A DNA stretch of 64,000 nucleotides from Treponema vincentii F0403 (GTDB lineage: Bacteria > Spirochaetota > Spirochaetia > Treponematales > Treponemataceae), in contig NZ_KE332512.1 of NCBI RefSeq assembly GCF_000412995.1, forward strand, positions 1,442,694-1,506,693, written 5' to 3'. Positions 36,079 through 45,243 of this stretch are shown here, one piece after another; position 1 is the first letter of the stretch, and every line of letters starts with the position of its first letter. A program made the translations under genes and the position numbers. The notes beneath the pieces were generated by a model. It did no database searches. It had not been told where the DNA came from and was given only the letters and a program-made list of their open reading frames with translations.

Positions 36079-37101
36079 ATGTCTGAATATTCATATACTG
36101 CAAATGATGAATCTCTATTAACGCCGGTATTGTATAAATACTTTGTCGACCCGCTTGTGAAGGTATTGCCGTATCGTCTGCCGGCGAATATTATTACGCT
36201 TATTTCTTTCGGTTTTGTTGTTATTGCTTTCAGTATCGCTGCCCACGGCTATCAGGTTCAACGGTACGATTTTTGGTGGGCAATTCCGATACTTGCTTTT
36301 TTCTATATTGTCGGCGATTGCTCAGACGGAAAACAGGCACGGAAAACAGGTACCGGTTCCCCGCTCGGTGAGTACTTCGACCATTTCTTGGACTGTTTTG
36401 TAACCGGTCTTTTAATGGGCATTTTGATGATTTCTTTCAGGGTAACAAAACCGGTTGTTATTACCATAGGGTTCTTCAATCTATATACAGGGCAGATCGG
36501 AAGTTTTTGGGAACGCTATAAGCGGCGTGTTATGAGTTTCGGGAAATTGAGCACCAGTGAGGGGATTATTACTATCGGCTTGACATCGTGGCTTATGTCA
36601 ATACCGCCGATTCACAATGCGGCAAATACGATTCTGCTCTTCAATATAACAGCCGGAGAAACTCTGATTATCGTGATCATGCTGGGTGCAACGGTTTCTG
36701 CAATCCACTCATTTATCCGTGCACATATCATTTCTTTCCGCATGATTGCTCATCTTGTATTGTCATGTGCCGTTACCTATACTGCTGCATATCTCTATGG
36801 GAATAACAATATGGTATATATCACGCTTATCGTAAGCTTCTACAACGTATTTTTCCTTGCATCGCTTTTAGCGGCAACAAATCTAAATAAGCGCGAATGT
36901 TTGCCGGACATTATTGTTCCTCTTTCGTTTGTGTTATTCTTTTTTATCCCTGCTTATACTTCGCTTATTCAATATTTGCAAATTGCATATTTGGCAGTGC
37001 GGGTCAGCATAAAATTCGGCGCATTTGTCAGAATAAACCGGCAGTATTGGTATTGGATTAATCCGTCTCCACCCGCTGAAGATCTTTCAGCAACGCGGTA
37101 A
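36079..37101 (+). CDS. CDP-alcohol phosphotransferase, choline/ethanolamine-phosphotransferase-like
   Basis: 340 residues, membrane protein with about eight hydrophobic segments. The family signature D-G-x2-A-R-x8-G-x3-D-x3-D is complete: Asp83, Gly84, Ala87, Arg88, Gly97, Asp101, Asp105 in SDGKQARKTGTGSPLGEYFDHFLD. The DGKQAR and PLGE-FDH wording is closer to eukaryotic-type choline/ethanolamine phosphotransferases than to bacterial PgsA. Some treponemes make phosphatidylcholine by such a route, so it may transfer phosphocholine from CDP-choline to diacylglycerol. That specificity is inference. The 3' end overlaps the convergent phosphodiesterase gene by 44 bases. Confidence 0.85.
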   Translation: MSEYSYTANDESLLTPVLYKYFVDPLVKVLPYRLPANIITLISFGFVVIAFSIAAHGYQVQRYDFWWAIPILAFFYIVGDCSDGKQARKTGTGSPLGEYFDHFLDCFVTGLLMGILMISFRVTKPVVITIGFFNLYTGQIGSFWERYKRRVMSFGKLSTSEGIITIGLTSWLMSIPPIHNAANTILLFNITAGETLIIVIMLGATVSAIHSFIRAHIISFRMIAHLVLSCAVTYTAAYLYGNNNMVYITLIVSFYNVFFLASLLAATNLNKRECLPDIIVPLSFVLFFFIPAYTSLIQYLQIAYLAVRVSIKFGAFVRINRQYWYWINPSPPAEDLSATR

Positions 37102-37816
37102 TCTTGTCCGGGTAGTCGGTGATAAGGCTGTCTACCCCCATTTCAATCAACTGCCGGTAATCGCATTGAATGCTGCCGAACCACGGATTGATACGGACAC
37201 CGGCATTATGCAAAGCTGCAACCAGTTTGGGCGTTACACAGTAGGCAGACGGATGGTAGCATTCAATGCCGAGCTCCCGTACATACAGTTCAGGCCGGAT
37301 TTGCCAGCTGTCTACCAATAATCCGCATACGACTGCAGAATCGATTTGCTTCATTCGCAGTACGCTTTCGTGATTAAAAGAGGACACGATACAGCGATCG
37401 ATTAAGCCGTACTCCTTCATCAGCCGATACACAACTTCTTCGATTCCTTCATACACAAAGACACCCGTTTTTAATTCGATATTTGAAATAATATCCGGCT
37501 GCTCCGCCATATATTCAAAATATTCGCGTAATGAAGGAATCGGTGCAAAATCTACTGTTTCGGGATGCGGCTTTGCAGCATTCAGCGCTTTTAATTCACG
37601 GTAGGTTTTTTGCCCGACTAAACCTGTACCGTCCGTCGTCCGGTCAACCGTTTCATCGTGAATAATCACTGCTTCCCCATCTTTTGAAAGATGGACATCA
37701 AATTCGATGCCGTCACAACCGGCTTCTACCGCTTTCTTAAATGCAAGCATAGTATTTTCGGGATACCTGCTGCGGAATCCTCTATGTGCAATATTGAGCA
37801 TATCTTTTCTTAGCAT
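37058..37816 (-). CDS. Glycerophosphodiester phosphodiesterase
   Basis: 252 residues of the GDPD family, cytoplasmic (no signal peptide). The catalytic set is clear: AHRGF (His11, Arg12), PENT (Glu20, Asn21), GIEFDVH (Glu38, Asp40, His42) and IIHDETVDRTTDGTG (His53). It hydrolyses glycerophosphodiesters such as glycerophosphocholine to glycerol 3-phosphate and the alcohol. Lying tail to tail with a CDP-alcohol phosphotransferase, it may recycle head groups of the same lipids. The context link is inference. Closest named relatives are UgpQ-type enzymes. Confidence 0.92.
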   Translation of the reverse strand: MLRKDMLNIAHRGFRSRYPENTMLAFKKAVEAGCDGIEFDVHLSKDGEAVIIHDETVDRTTDGTGLVGQKTYRELKALNAAKPHPETVDFAPIPSLREYFEYMAEQPDIISNIELKTGVFVYEGIEEVVYRLMKEYGLIDRCIVSSFNHESVLRMKQIDSAVVCGLLVDSWQIRPELYVRELGIECYHPSAYCVTPKLVAALHNAGVRINPWFGSIQCDYRQLIEMGVDSLITDYPDKITALLKDLQRVETD

Positions 37817-37886
37817 AAAAGAATTATAGCATAGAGGCTTTAATGATGTATACCGTTTAGGTTCGAGCTATGCATTGCCTGCAAGA

Positions 37887-39072
37887 TTATATTTTAAACT
37901 TCCCAACTTCCTCTGCCAGATGCGCAATGCTGGTTGCATTTTGCGCGGTAATACAAGTTGCCTCTTCTACGGCAGATGTAATTTGTTTCGCGCCCGATGC
38001 TATTTCGGTCATGCTGTCCGTTGTCTCTTGAGTGATTACCGCAAGTTTTTTCATCTCTTCGGCAATTTGTTCGCCGCCTTCCAGCATTTCTTCCGATGCC
38101 GATTTTACACCCTGTGTTACTGCGGTGATTGTTTTAATTGCCGACAATATTTGCGTACCGTTTTCTTCCTGTTCACGCATAAGATTTACAATGGAATCTT
38201 CTTTTTCCGAAATCCGTAAGTTTCCATCCTAACTCAGGAAGCGAAAATAGATACGCTTTTCTATTTTTTCCATCCAATGTAATAGCTGTGGAGCCTTCTT
38301 TTTTTTGAACGATTTCTGAGAAAGCTATATCGATATCCCTTAGATTCTTAGAATTGAATGCACTATGGGTTGCATCTGCTAAAATCATTCCGTCATCTTG
38401 CACGAGCATACAATATCCCGTCGTTCCTATTTTGACACTACTGATAAACGATGTCAAATCCGTTAAATTGATATCAACTCCAATACAACCGAGCAATGCA
38501 CCATTACTGTCTTTTATAGCCTTTGCCACCGCTACAACGGGAGTACCGTCTGTTGCAATATATACCGGTGTGATAACTATATCTCCGTTTGCTTCTGCGG
38601 CCTGTTTATACCATGATCTTTGCCGGGGATCGTATCCTCTACTCTCTTCTTGAGTCCATGAACTTGCCGCGCCGCCCCATCGGGTGCCCATATAGATTTC
38701 CTGAAATTCATCGAAGCTTCGTTCTATTGCTCTAAAAAGCGTTACAATTTCCTGTTCGGCTTTTCCGGTATGTGTATATATTATTCCCGATTTTTGCGCG
38801 TCTGTCGTATAATTGTAAATGGTTTCATCAGCACCCAATACGGCAGGATGCGAAGCAAGCATGGTAACAACGTTTTCGCCTTTTTGAATGAGGAGTTTGA
38901 TCGATTTTTCGATGTTGAAAAATTGTTGTGCGGTAAATTCATTGAATTGTACGGTATTTCTTTTATAAAGTTCATAGCCGACAATGGCACAGATAACACC
39001 GATAATAGAAATAATCGTTATGGTAATTGCCCGTAGAAGTCTAAACTGAATTGAAGAAGCTCGTGTTGCCAT
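37887..39072 (-). pseudogene. Chemoreceptor with internal deletion and frameshift
   Basis: The 5' part (38173-39072) encodes an N-terminal membrane segment and a Cache-type periplasmic sensor (YDPRQRSWYKQA, ITPVYIATDGTPVVAVAKAI, GCIGVDINLTDLT) of about 285 residues up to ELGWKLTDFG. Directly after this point another frame encodes EKEDSIVNLMREQEENGTQILSAIK and the last part of a chemoreceptor signalling coiled coil, ending at 37887. The second membrane segment, HAMP domain and CheA-binding hairpin tip are missing. The product cannot signal. This looks like one deletion of several hundred bases joining two frames near 38200. The 125 bases upstream hold no other gene. Confidence 0.85.
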
Positions 39073-39197
39073 AGTGTTCCTTTAAAGGTATATACTACCG
39101 TTAACAATATCGTCAATTTATATTATGAGTATTAGAGCAACTGATAGCGAATATATAATTTAGGATTATTAGCGGATCCTTTTGCGTCCGATGTATT

Positions 39198-39887
39198 TTA
39201 CGGCAACGGAATAGGTGTACTTAAAAAACCGATAGATTGGTCGGCATTTTCTCCAAAGCACTGGATATACCGTGCATCAGTCGGTTTATTTTGAAGCGTT
39301 TGGAGATACCCCGTTTGCCGGCCGGTATCGTCGATTTGCAGTTGATATACGGTAAGCGGCTGCAAATCTGCGCTTAGCATAATCAATAAAAAAGATGAAC
39401 ACGCCACCCTATCGATTATTTGTACTGTCCACTGTTCAAATTCCAACGTAAATTCAAACGGCAAAGCGGTTATTATCTGCGGCGGCTGGAGAGAAAATGC
39501 CGTTTCGACTTTATTCCCGCCTAAGTCGGAAGCGGTGAACGTGTATTGCCCTGCAGGAAAAAAATGCCGAGGATATTTGAACTTATTTGAACCAACCCAT
39601 TGCACATTTTTTGAATACCCCGCTTCCTGTAAAAAAACAGTATTTTCACGGTGAAGCGGCCATTCAAGTCCGGTCGCATCTTCACGCAGTGTTAATTCTT
39701 TGTAGTCATTCCTGCCGTCATCGTCTTCCAGCAGCATAAAAGCTGCCAGCCGCTCAGTTAATCTACCTTGCCGGTCATAGCTGTATATCCGCTGTTTCTT
39801 TGCAAGCACAACGGATGGTGTATTAAAAGAACACGCAGAAAACAATAAAAAGGCTGATAGAAAACAGATAAAACAACGGTGCTTCAT
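39198..39887 (-). CDS. Lipoprotein, unknown function
   Basis: About 229 residues from the ATG at 39887. A longer start at 39917 would overlap the upstream gene. The signal ends in lipobox FSAC, giving a lipid-anchored protein. The sequence includes SYDRQGRLTERLAAFML and beta-rich stretches (GQYTFTASDLGGNKVETAFSL) but no domain I recognise. It directly follows the 389-residue gene on the same strand with four bases between, so they are likely coexpressed. Confidence 0.7.
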   Translation of the reverse strand: MKHRCFICFLSAFLLFSACSFNTPSVVLAKKQRIYSYDRQGRLTERLAAFMLLEDDDGRNDYKELTLREDATGLEWPLHRENTVFLQEAGYSKNVQWVGSNKFKYPRHFFPAGQYTFTASDLGGNKVETAFSLQPPQIITALPFEFTLEFEQWTVQIIDRVACSSFLLIMLSADLQPLTVYQLQIDDTGRQTGYLQTLQNKPTDARYIQCFGENADQSIGFLSTPIPLP

Positions 39888-39891
39888 CAGG

Positions 39892-41061
39892 CTAAAACAT
39901 AAAGGAAAGATTGACAACGGTCAAATCGGCAGCGGCTCTGTTTGCGCTTGATTCAAAATGAACGTTTCTACTTTCGCATTGCTCTATAAGGTAAGAAATA
40001 TAATACATACCAAGACTGCATATATCCGATCCTTCCGGCAGCGCGCGGTAAAAATCAATGAGCGAATTTTTATTAATATCCGCTTTTTTCATATCGTTTA
40101 TACTTGCTTTTATTGCTTCCGAAGAGCTTGCTTTTTCTTTGTTATACAGCGAGATTTGCATTTTGCCCTGGGTGCCGATTGAAGTAGTACTTCCTCCTCC
40201 GATTTTCCACGAAACGAAAACTTTTTCTTCCTTCCGTTTCAATTCGGAAATAAGCAATTGGCGGACTTTCGGGTCAAAAAGGGCATCTTGCGGATCCTCG
40301 ATATTAGGGAACAAAAGCTTCGCCTCATTCCGCATATTCATGTTTTCCGCGCTTAAAATAAGTTCCATCAGTACCAACGATATATATTCGGCAATTTTTG
40401 TTTTATCGATATATTCGTTAAGGCTTGTACGGATTGTCCGTATGATGAGGTCAAAATTCGGAGCGGATTTAAATTTAGTAATGATAAACCAAATAAACGG
40501 CCGCAGATTATTAAGAAATTTCTCACTCAAGAAAAGCTTCATATTTTTATCTGCAGGGGATAGGTCTTCCTTGCTGATAAAAGTATACAGCGGCGCAAGG
40601 ATTTCCTTTTTCGTCTTATAAATGAGGTCTTCGTTTTTCTTTAAAATTGCCGCTAAATACTGCTGATTGATGTGCGTTTTTTCATCAATAATATTTGCAG
40701 GGTTGAGTCTGTTCCATTTCTTTATTACCGGAGAAGCCAAGATCTGTTTGAATATGAACATATCGTACTGCCGGTATAAGAGCGAGAAAACAATCAATTT
40801 TGATAGATCCATAATCTCTTGGCGTAACGAAACCAGTTCCGACTGCGAAATTTCAATCTTTGAAATATAATTTGCCAGGATAAGGCGCTGAATATTGTCG
40901 GGCACAAAGGAATCCAAAGAAATTCCAGACTCTTCAACATTTCCGGCTAGAGTAAACCGCAGCAGTTTTTTATTTTGTTTGATAAAGAAAGTTGAACCTT
41001 CCTGTGTTAATACTAACTTAATAGGAAGATTTAATAACCGTTTCTTTTCTACTGATGCCAT
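39892..41061 (-). CDS. Conserved cytoplasmic protein, unknown function
   Basis: 389 residues, no signal peptide or membrane segment. The N-terminus (LVLTQEGSTFFIKQNKKLLRFTL) looks like a small beta-domain. The rest is mainly helical and charged, ending SRNVHFESSANRAAADLTVVNLSF. A Gly-rich loop, SWKIGGGSTTSIGTQGKMQISLYNK, lies near residue 285 and could be the nucleotide-binding edge of a degenerate histidine-kinase-like ATPase, but this is weak. It is followed by a lipoprotein gene. No ribosome binding site of consensus type is visible. Confidence 0.6.
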   Translation of the reverse strand: MASVEKKRLLNLPIKLVLTQEGSTFFIKQNKKLLRFTLAGNVEESGISLDSFVPDNIQRLILANYISKIEISQSELVSLRQEIMDLSKLIVFSLLYRQYDMFIFKQILASPVIKKWNRLNPANIIDEKTHINQQYLAAILKKNEDLIYKTKKEILAPLYTFISKEDLSPADKNMKLFLSEKFLNNLRPFIWFIITKFKSAPNFDLIIRTIRTSLNEYIDKTKIAEYISLVLMELILSAENMNMRNEAKLLFPNIEDPQDALFDPKVRQLLISELKRKEEKVFVSWKIGGGSTTSIGTQGKMQISLYNKEKASSSEAIKASINDMKKADINKNSLIDFYRALPEGSDICSLGMYYISYLIEQCESRNVHFESSANRAAADLTVVNLSFMF

Positions 41062-41149
41062 AATTCTTATCCTCGTCTTAAAGATACTACCAAACTCGTC
41101 AAGTGTCCAATAGGTGTGCTAAAAAATCACTCTTGTTTTTAACGGTTCC

Positions 41150-44100
41150 CTAAAGATTAACCAATAATTTTCTCACTTCCGCCGCATTACGGTAATTCGG
41201 TCTTTGTTTAAGTAATTGTTCGAAAATTGCTTTTGCCTCCGCTTTGTTATCCAAACTAATATACACTTTTCCCAGCTCATAGTAACTATCCCATGCCTGC
41301 GGATTCATTTTGATAAGAGCCTGATAGGTATCGCGCGCATTTTCTTTTAATCCGGCAGATAGATAAACCGCTGCAAGATTTTGGCGGGCGTCGACATCTT
41401 TCGGCATAATTTTTATCGCATTGGTATAATAGTCAATCGCTTTTCCGTACTGTTTTTTTAAGCCGTAGAGTTTACCTAAGTTCATGTTCACTTCAAAGTT
41501 AGATGATTCCGCCCGATATCCTGCCAAGAGATGCTGCTCCGCGCTGTCAAGATGGCCGGCTTCAAGCTGAATGCGTCCGAGATTAATGCGGGGTTTGCCG
41601 TATTTCCCGTCTGCGGCAATTGCGCGCGTGTAGTAATCTTCGGCCTCATGCAGCCGATTGCTTTTTTCGAGCGCTAATCCATACGTGTATAAAAACCGGG
41701 CGTCTTTATCATTAGAAGCTAGAGCTTTTTGCGCATTCTGTAAAGCTTCCGCAGTCTTATTGAGTTCCAGCTGTACCGAAGCGAGGTTATAGTAGGTTAC
41801 CGGATCGGTATCGCCGAGTGCCAACGCTTCTTTAAAATACCGCTCGGCCTGCGCGGCGTTCTTTTGTTTGGAGTACACTTGCGCCATCTCTTTTAAAGCC
41901 GATGTATTTGACGGTTCCAACGCCAGCGCCTTTTGATAATTGCTTATCGCTTCGCCGTAGTTGCGTTTTTTATCTTGCACACGTGCTATTTCTATCCACG
42001 CACGGACATAATCGGGTTTTAACGCCGCTGCTTTTGAAAAAGCCGTGAGGGCGGCATCATTTGCATTCATAATCTTATGCGTAATACCGAGATTGAAAAA
42101 GGCCGCCTCGAATTGAGGGTTCGATTTTACCGCCTGTTCAAAACAGCTGCGAGCCTGCGGATATTTTTTTTGCTCAAAATATTTTCTGCCCAGCTCATAA
42201 TTATATTGAGCATTTTGGGGATCAAACCGGCGGGCAGCCTCCAATTCCTGCACTGTAAGCGCCGTGTTATTTTGGGAATCCGCTATTTGAGCGTATATAT
42301 AATGAGATTTTGCATCATCGTTTTTAGACGCTATGGATTTTTTAATATAGTCGGCGGCGTCCTTTAAAGATTGCTCTTTATGAGTAGGTGCGGTTTTTGC
42401 AAATCCCTGCAAAACGTCCGCCATTTCCCGATATTGTTCCGCCGCAAATACGGCATCGCCGTCCGGCATCTGTGCAGCGGCCTTATTGAAGGCTCTTTGG
42501 GCTTCCGCAAAATTACCGGTTTCCGCGGCTTTTTTCCCTTGCTGTACAAGCGTATCGACTTCCCGTTTTTTAGCAAGCAGCTCCGCTTGCACCTTTTTTG
42601 CAGCCTCTGCTTCGGCAGCGGCGCGGGCTTGAGCGGCAGCCACCTGTGCATTTGCCGCGTTTCCGTTATTTGCCGTACCGGCCGTATTATTTTGTTGCCG
42701 TGCGGCATCCGCTTGCGTTTGCCGTGCAGCCGAGCCGCTCTGTTGTGCCGTTTGCGGTTTTGCAGCGGTGTTTGTTTGATTTGCCGACTGCGCTTCCGTA
42801 ATTCTTGCAGCCAAGGCCTGCGACTCGGCGGTATTCTTTGCGGCGAGCGCTTTCTTTATATATTCATCGGCCTTGTTTAAGGCGCTCGCTTTTGTCTGCT
42901 TGTCTGCCGAATTTTCAGCCAAGTTGAACATCGCATCGGCCATTTTTCGGTAGGATTCTTCCGCAAAATCATTATCATTAGGCATAAAGCGCCCTGCTCT
43001 ATCTAAAGCGAGGATTGCGTTATTCAGCTGCTTCCTTTGTGCCGCGGCAGTCCCCTGAGCTATGAGGTTTTCTACTTGCTTATGAGCAGCCGTTTTAGGC
43101 TGCTTTTGCTGCTCTTCGGCTTTCTTTTGCGCCGCAGCTTGCGCGGCTTGTTCCTGCTGTTTTCGCTGTCCTTCGGCTTTCTTTTGCGCTGCGGCTTGAG
43201 CGGCTTGTTCCTGCGGCTTACGTTGTCCTTCGGCTTTCTTTTGTGCCGCAGCTTGCGCGGCCTGCTCTTGCTGCTTCCGCTGCGCTTCCGCTCTCGCTTG
43301 CGCAAGTCGCTCTTGTTCTTTCCGTGCATCCAGTATCTTGGCGTAAAGATTCCGCGCGTTGGAGCTGGTTTGAGTCGCGAGCGCCTCTTTAATATAGCTT
43401 TCGGCCTTATTCAACGCGGTATTCACGTCATTAGGATTTGAAAGATGCTGTGCTAGATTGAGCATTGCATCGGCCATTTCGCTATATGAATCGCTTGCAA
43501 ACTGTTTATTATCCGGCATTGCGGCGGCCGCTTTGTCGAAGGCGGACACGGCGTTATTTAGCTGCCGCCTGTTTACGGCATTTTTTCCCTGCCCGATGAG
43601 TTCGACCACTTGCCTCCGTTGCTGTTCCGCCTGTTCTTCCTTGCGGGCGCGGTCGGCAGCCTGCTGTTGTGCTAACAGCGTCTCTTGCCGTTTTGTCTCG
43701 GCCGCTTTTCGGTTTTCAGCTATAATCGTGCTATAGAGTTCTCGGGCGTCTGCATTATCGCGGACTGCAAGCGATTTTTTTATATACCGCTCCGCCTCGT
43801 CTCTGACGGTTTGGGCTGTCTGTGCATTGGGCACCGTTTTTGACAATAAAAAGAGCGAGGATGCTATATCTTGATACGAGGCAGCTTCAAAATCTTTATC
43901 GTCGGGCATTGCTTCACCGGCCTGTTCAAAGGCGGCAAGCGCATTAGCCGGTTGATTTTTTTGAGCGGCACTTTTTCCTTGTACAATATAGTCGCGGACT
44001 CTATTACGGCTTTCCTCAAGCTTCTGGTTTTCGGTAGTTTGCACCGCTGCCCGTTCCTGTGTTCCGCGATTGAGTGCGAGGGCATCATTCCCGAATACTC

Positions 44101-44476
44101 CCGGATAGCCGGAATCCGTTCCGGCGGTGGTTTGTTCATTTCGGAAACCCTGCTGATTTTGTGCACCGTTTCCATCTTGGCCGCCGTATTGCTTTGCAAG
44201 GCTTTCATTTGCAGCCTGAGCTGCCAAAAGTCGTTCTTGCTGCTCCGGAGTAAGCTCAGCATCGTCATTTTCTAAGCTGAAAGAGCCGTTATTCCCTAAA
44301 ATATCGGAAGAGCGGCCCGAAGCGGTTCCTATAGCGCTGCCGTCCAGCTCGGTTCTTGAAATCGGCACATTGTTTGTTGAGCCTCTGCCGGAAAGAAGGG
44401 AGTATCCGCCCCAAATTAAAAGACACAGTACAATACCGGCTGCCGTCCCTATTAAATATTTATACAAATCATTCAA
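41150..44476 (-). CDS. Giant membrane-anchored TPR protein with Ala/Gln/Lys-rich repeats
   Basis: 1,108 residues. One N-terminal membrane segment (YLIGTAAGIVLCLLIWGGYSLL) anchors a long periplasmic part. Four similar blocks each containing an (N)AVSAFDKAAAAMPD-type unit and ALxKAESYIKEALAxxT are spread over residues 150-780, separated by low-complexity coiled linkers. From about 790 there are some ten classic TPR units (AQYNYELGRKYFEQKKYPQARSCFEQAV and similar). It probably organises envelope protein complexes. The start overlaps the stop of the preceding 248-residue TPR gene by eight bases. An internal 57-base tandem repeat lies at 43115-43285. Confidence 0.8.
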   Translation of the reverse strand: MNDLYKYLIGTAAGIVLCLLIWGGYSLLSGRGSTNNVPISRTELDGSAIGTASGRSSDILGNNGSFSLENDDAELTPEQQERLLAAQAANESLAKQYGGQDGNGAQNQQGFRNEQTTAGTDSGYPGVFGNDALALNRGTQERAAVQTTENQKLEESRNRVRDYIVQGKSAAQKNQPANALAAFEQAGEAMPDDKDFEAASYQDIASSLFLLSKTVPNAQTAQTVRDEAERYIKKSLAVRDNADARELYSTIIAENRKAAETKRQETLLAQQQAADRARKEEQAEQQRRQVVELIGQGKNAVNRRQLNNAVSAFDKAAAAMPDNKQFASDSYSEMADAMLNLAQHLSNPNDVNTALNKAESYIKEALATQTSSNARNLYAKILDARKEQERLAQARAEAQRKQQEQAAQAAAQKKAEGQRKPQEQAAQAAAQKKAEGQRKQQEQAAQAAAQKKAEEQQKQPKTAAHKQVENLIAQGTAAAQRKQLNNAILALDRAGRFMPNDNDFAEESYRKMADAMFNLAENSADKQTKASALNKADEYIKKALAAKNTAESQALAARITEAQSANQTNTAAKPQTAQQSGSAARQTQADAARQQNNTAGTANNGNAANAQVAAAQARAAAEAEAAKKVQAELLAKKREVDTLVQQGKKAAETGNFAEAQRAFNKAAAQMPDGDAVFAAEQYREMADVLQGFAKTAPTHKEQSLKDAADYIKKSIASKNDDAKSHYIYAQIADSQNNTALTVQELEAARRFDPQNAQYNYELGRKYFEQKKYPQARSCFEQAVKSNPQFEAAFFNLGITHKIMNANDAALTAFSKAAALKPDYVRAWIEIARVQDKKRNYGEAISNYQKALALEPSNTSALKEMAQVYSKQKNAAQAERYFKEALALGDTDPVTYYNLASVQLELNKTAEALQNAQKALASNDKDARFLYTYGLALEKSNRLHEAEDYYTRAIAADGKYGKPRINLGRIQLEAGHLDSAEQHLLAGYRAESSNFEVNMNLGKLYGLKKQYGKAIDYYTNAIKIMPKDVDARQNLAAVYLSAGLKENARDTYQALIKMNPQAWDSYYELGKVYISLDNKAEAKAIFEQLLKQRPNYRNAAEVRKLLVNL
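43115..43285 (-). repeat. Three tandem 57-base repeats inside the giant TPR gene
   Basis: Three consecutive 57-base units (43115, 43172, 43229) encode the 19-residue block EQAAQAAAQKKAEGQRKPQ with small changes. Units stay in frame, so copy number could change by slippage without breaking the gene. The block forms part of an Ala/Gln/Lys-rich coiled linker. Confidence 0.85.
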
Positions 44477-45215
44477 GATTATAATCCTCCGAATAGTCGA
44501 GCGTTTCGTCCGAACCGGCAGAAAGGGAAGATGCGTTGTCTACCGATTGCAAATTGGCATTTATTTCGTCCTGCAGTTTTCTATACCGATCTTCCGCTGC
44601 CCGTTGTTCCGCTTCTTCCGCAAGTTTCTGAGCTTCCGCTTGCATCCGAACTATTTCGGCCTCCCGCTGTTCCGCTTCCAAAAGCGATACCATACGCTGA
44701 ATTGCTTGCCTTTGTGAAGAGGCCGGCTCAAGATTTAAATAAAATTTGTAATCTTCCAGCGCTTGGGGATATTGCTCCAATTTAATATATGTATTGGCTC
44801 TATTCAACACTGCGGGGGGATATGCTCGGCGCACTGCCAGCGCTGCGGTATACGCCTCTTCCGCCTCCGTAAACCTGCTTTGTAAAAAATAGATATTCCC
44901 CAAATTATATGAGTACAGATACGAACCACCGGCATCTTTACTTTTACCGGCCAACAGCTGCTGTTCGGCTTCCGCATATTTACCGAGGCTGATATAGCAT
45001 ACCCCTAAATACAGATTAATTTTAGGATCGTTCTGTCCTTCCGATGCCGCCTTATAGAAAAGCGGCACTGCCTTATCCGGCTGATTATTCAGCAGAAACT
45101 TTTTGCCTTGCGTTAGAGCATCTTCCGTAAAGCCTAATGCAGCGGCAAGTATTAGATAGACAATAATCGGGATTAAGTGCCGAACAACTATGCGGCCAAC
45201 ACGCTTCATTGACAT
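44469..45215 (-). CDS. Exported TPR protein
   Basis: 248 residues. A hydrophobic N-terminal signal (HLIPIIVYLILAAALGFTEDAL) is followed by TPR units (KKFLLNNQPDKAVPLFYKAASEG, PKINLYLGVCYISLGKYAEAEQ, SYNLGNIYFLQSRFTEAEEAYTAAL, AVLNRANTYIKLEQYPQALEDYKF) and a C-terminal coiled coil rich in Glu, Ala and Gln. It probably acts with the giant TPR protein whose gene overlaps its 3' end by eight bases. It is transcribed divergently from the TPR-nuclease gene. Confidence 0.78.
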   Translation of the reverse strand: MSMKRVGRIVVRHLIPIIVYLILAAALGFTEDALTQGKKFLLNNQPDKAVPLFYKAASEGQNDPKINLYLGVCYISLGKYAEAEQQLLAGKSKDAGGSYLYSYNLGNIYFLQSRFTEAEEAYTAALAVRRAYPPAVLNRANTYIKLEQYPQALEDYKFYLNLEPASSQRQAIQRMVSLLEAEQREAEIVRMQAEAQKLAEEAEQRAAEDRYRKLQDEINANLQSVDNASSLSAGSDETLDYSEDYNLE

Positions 45216-45243
45216 TACCTCTCAAAAATTATACCATAAAATT

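Noticed and set aside
42371-42880. A 169-codon open frame on the plus strand inside the giant TPR gene
   Set aside because: It is Cys/Leu/Arg-rich antisense of the Ala/Gln/Lys repeats, with no initiation signal.
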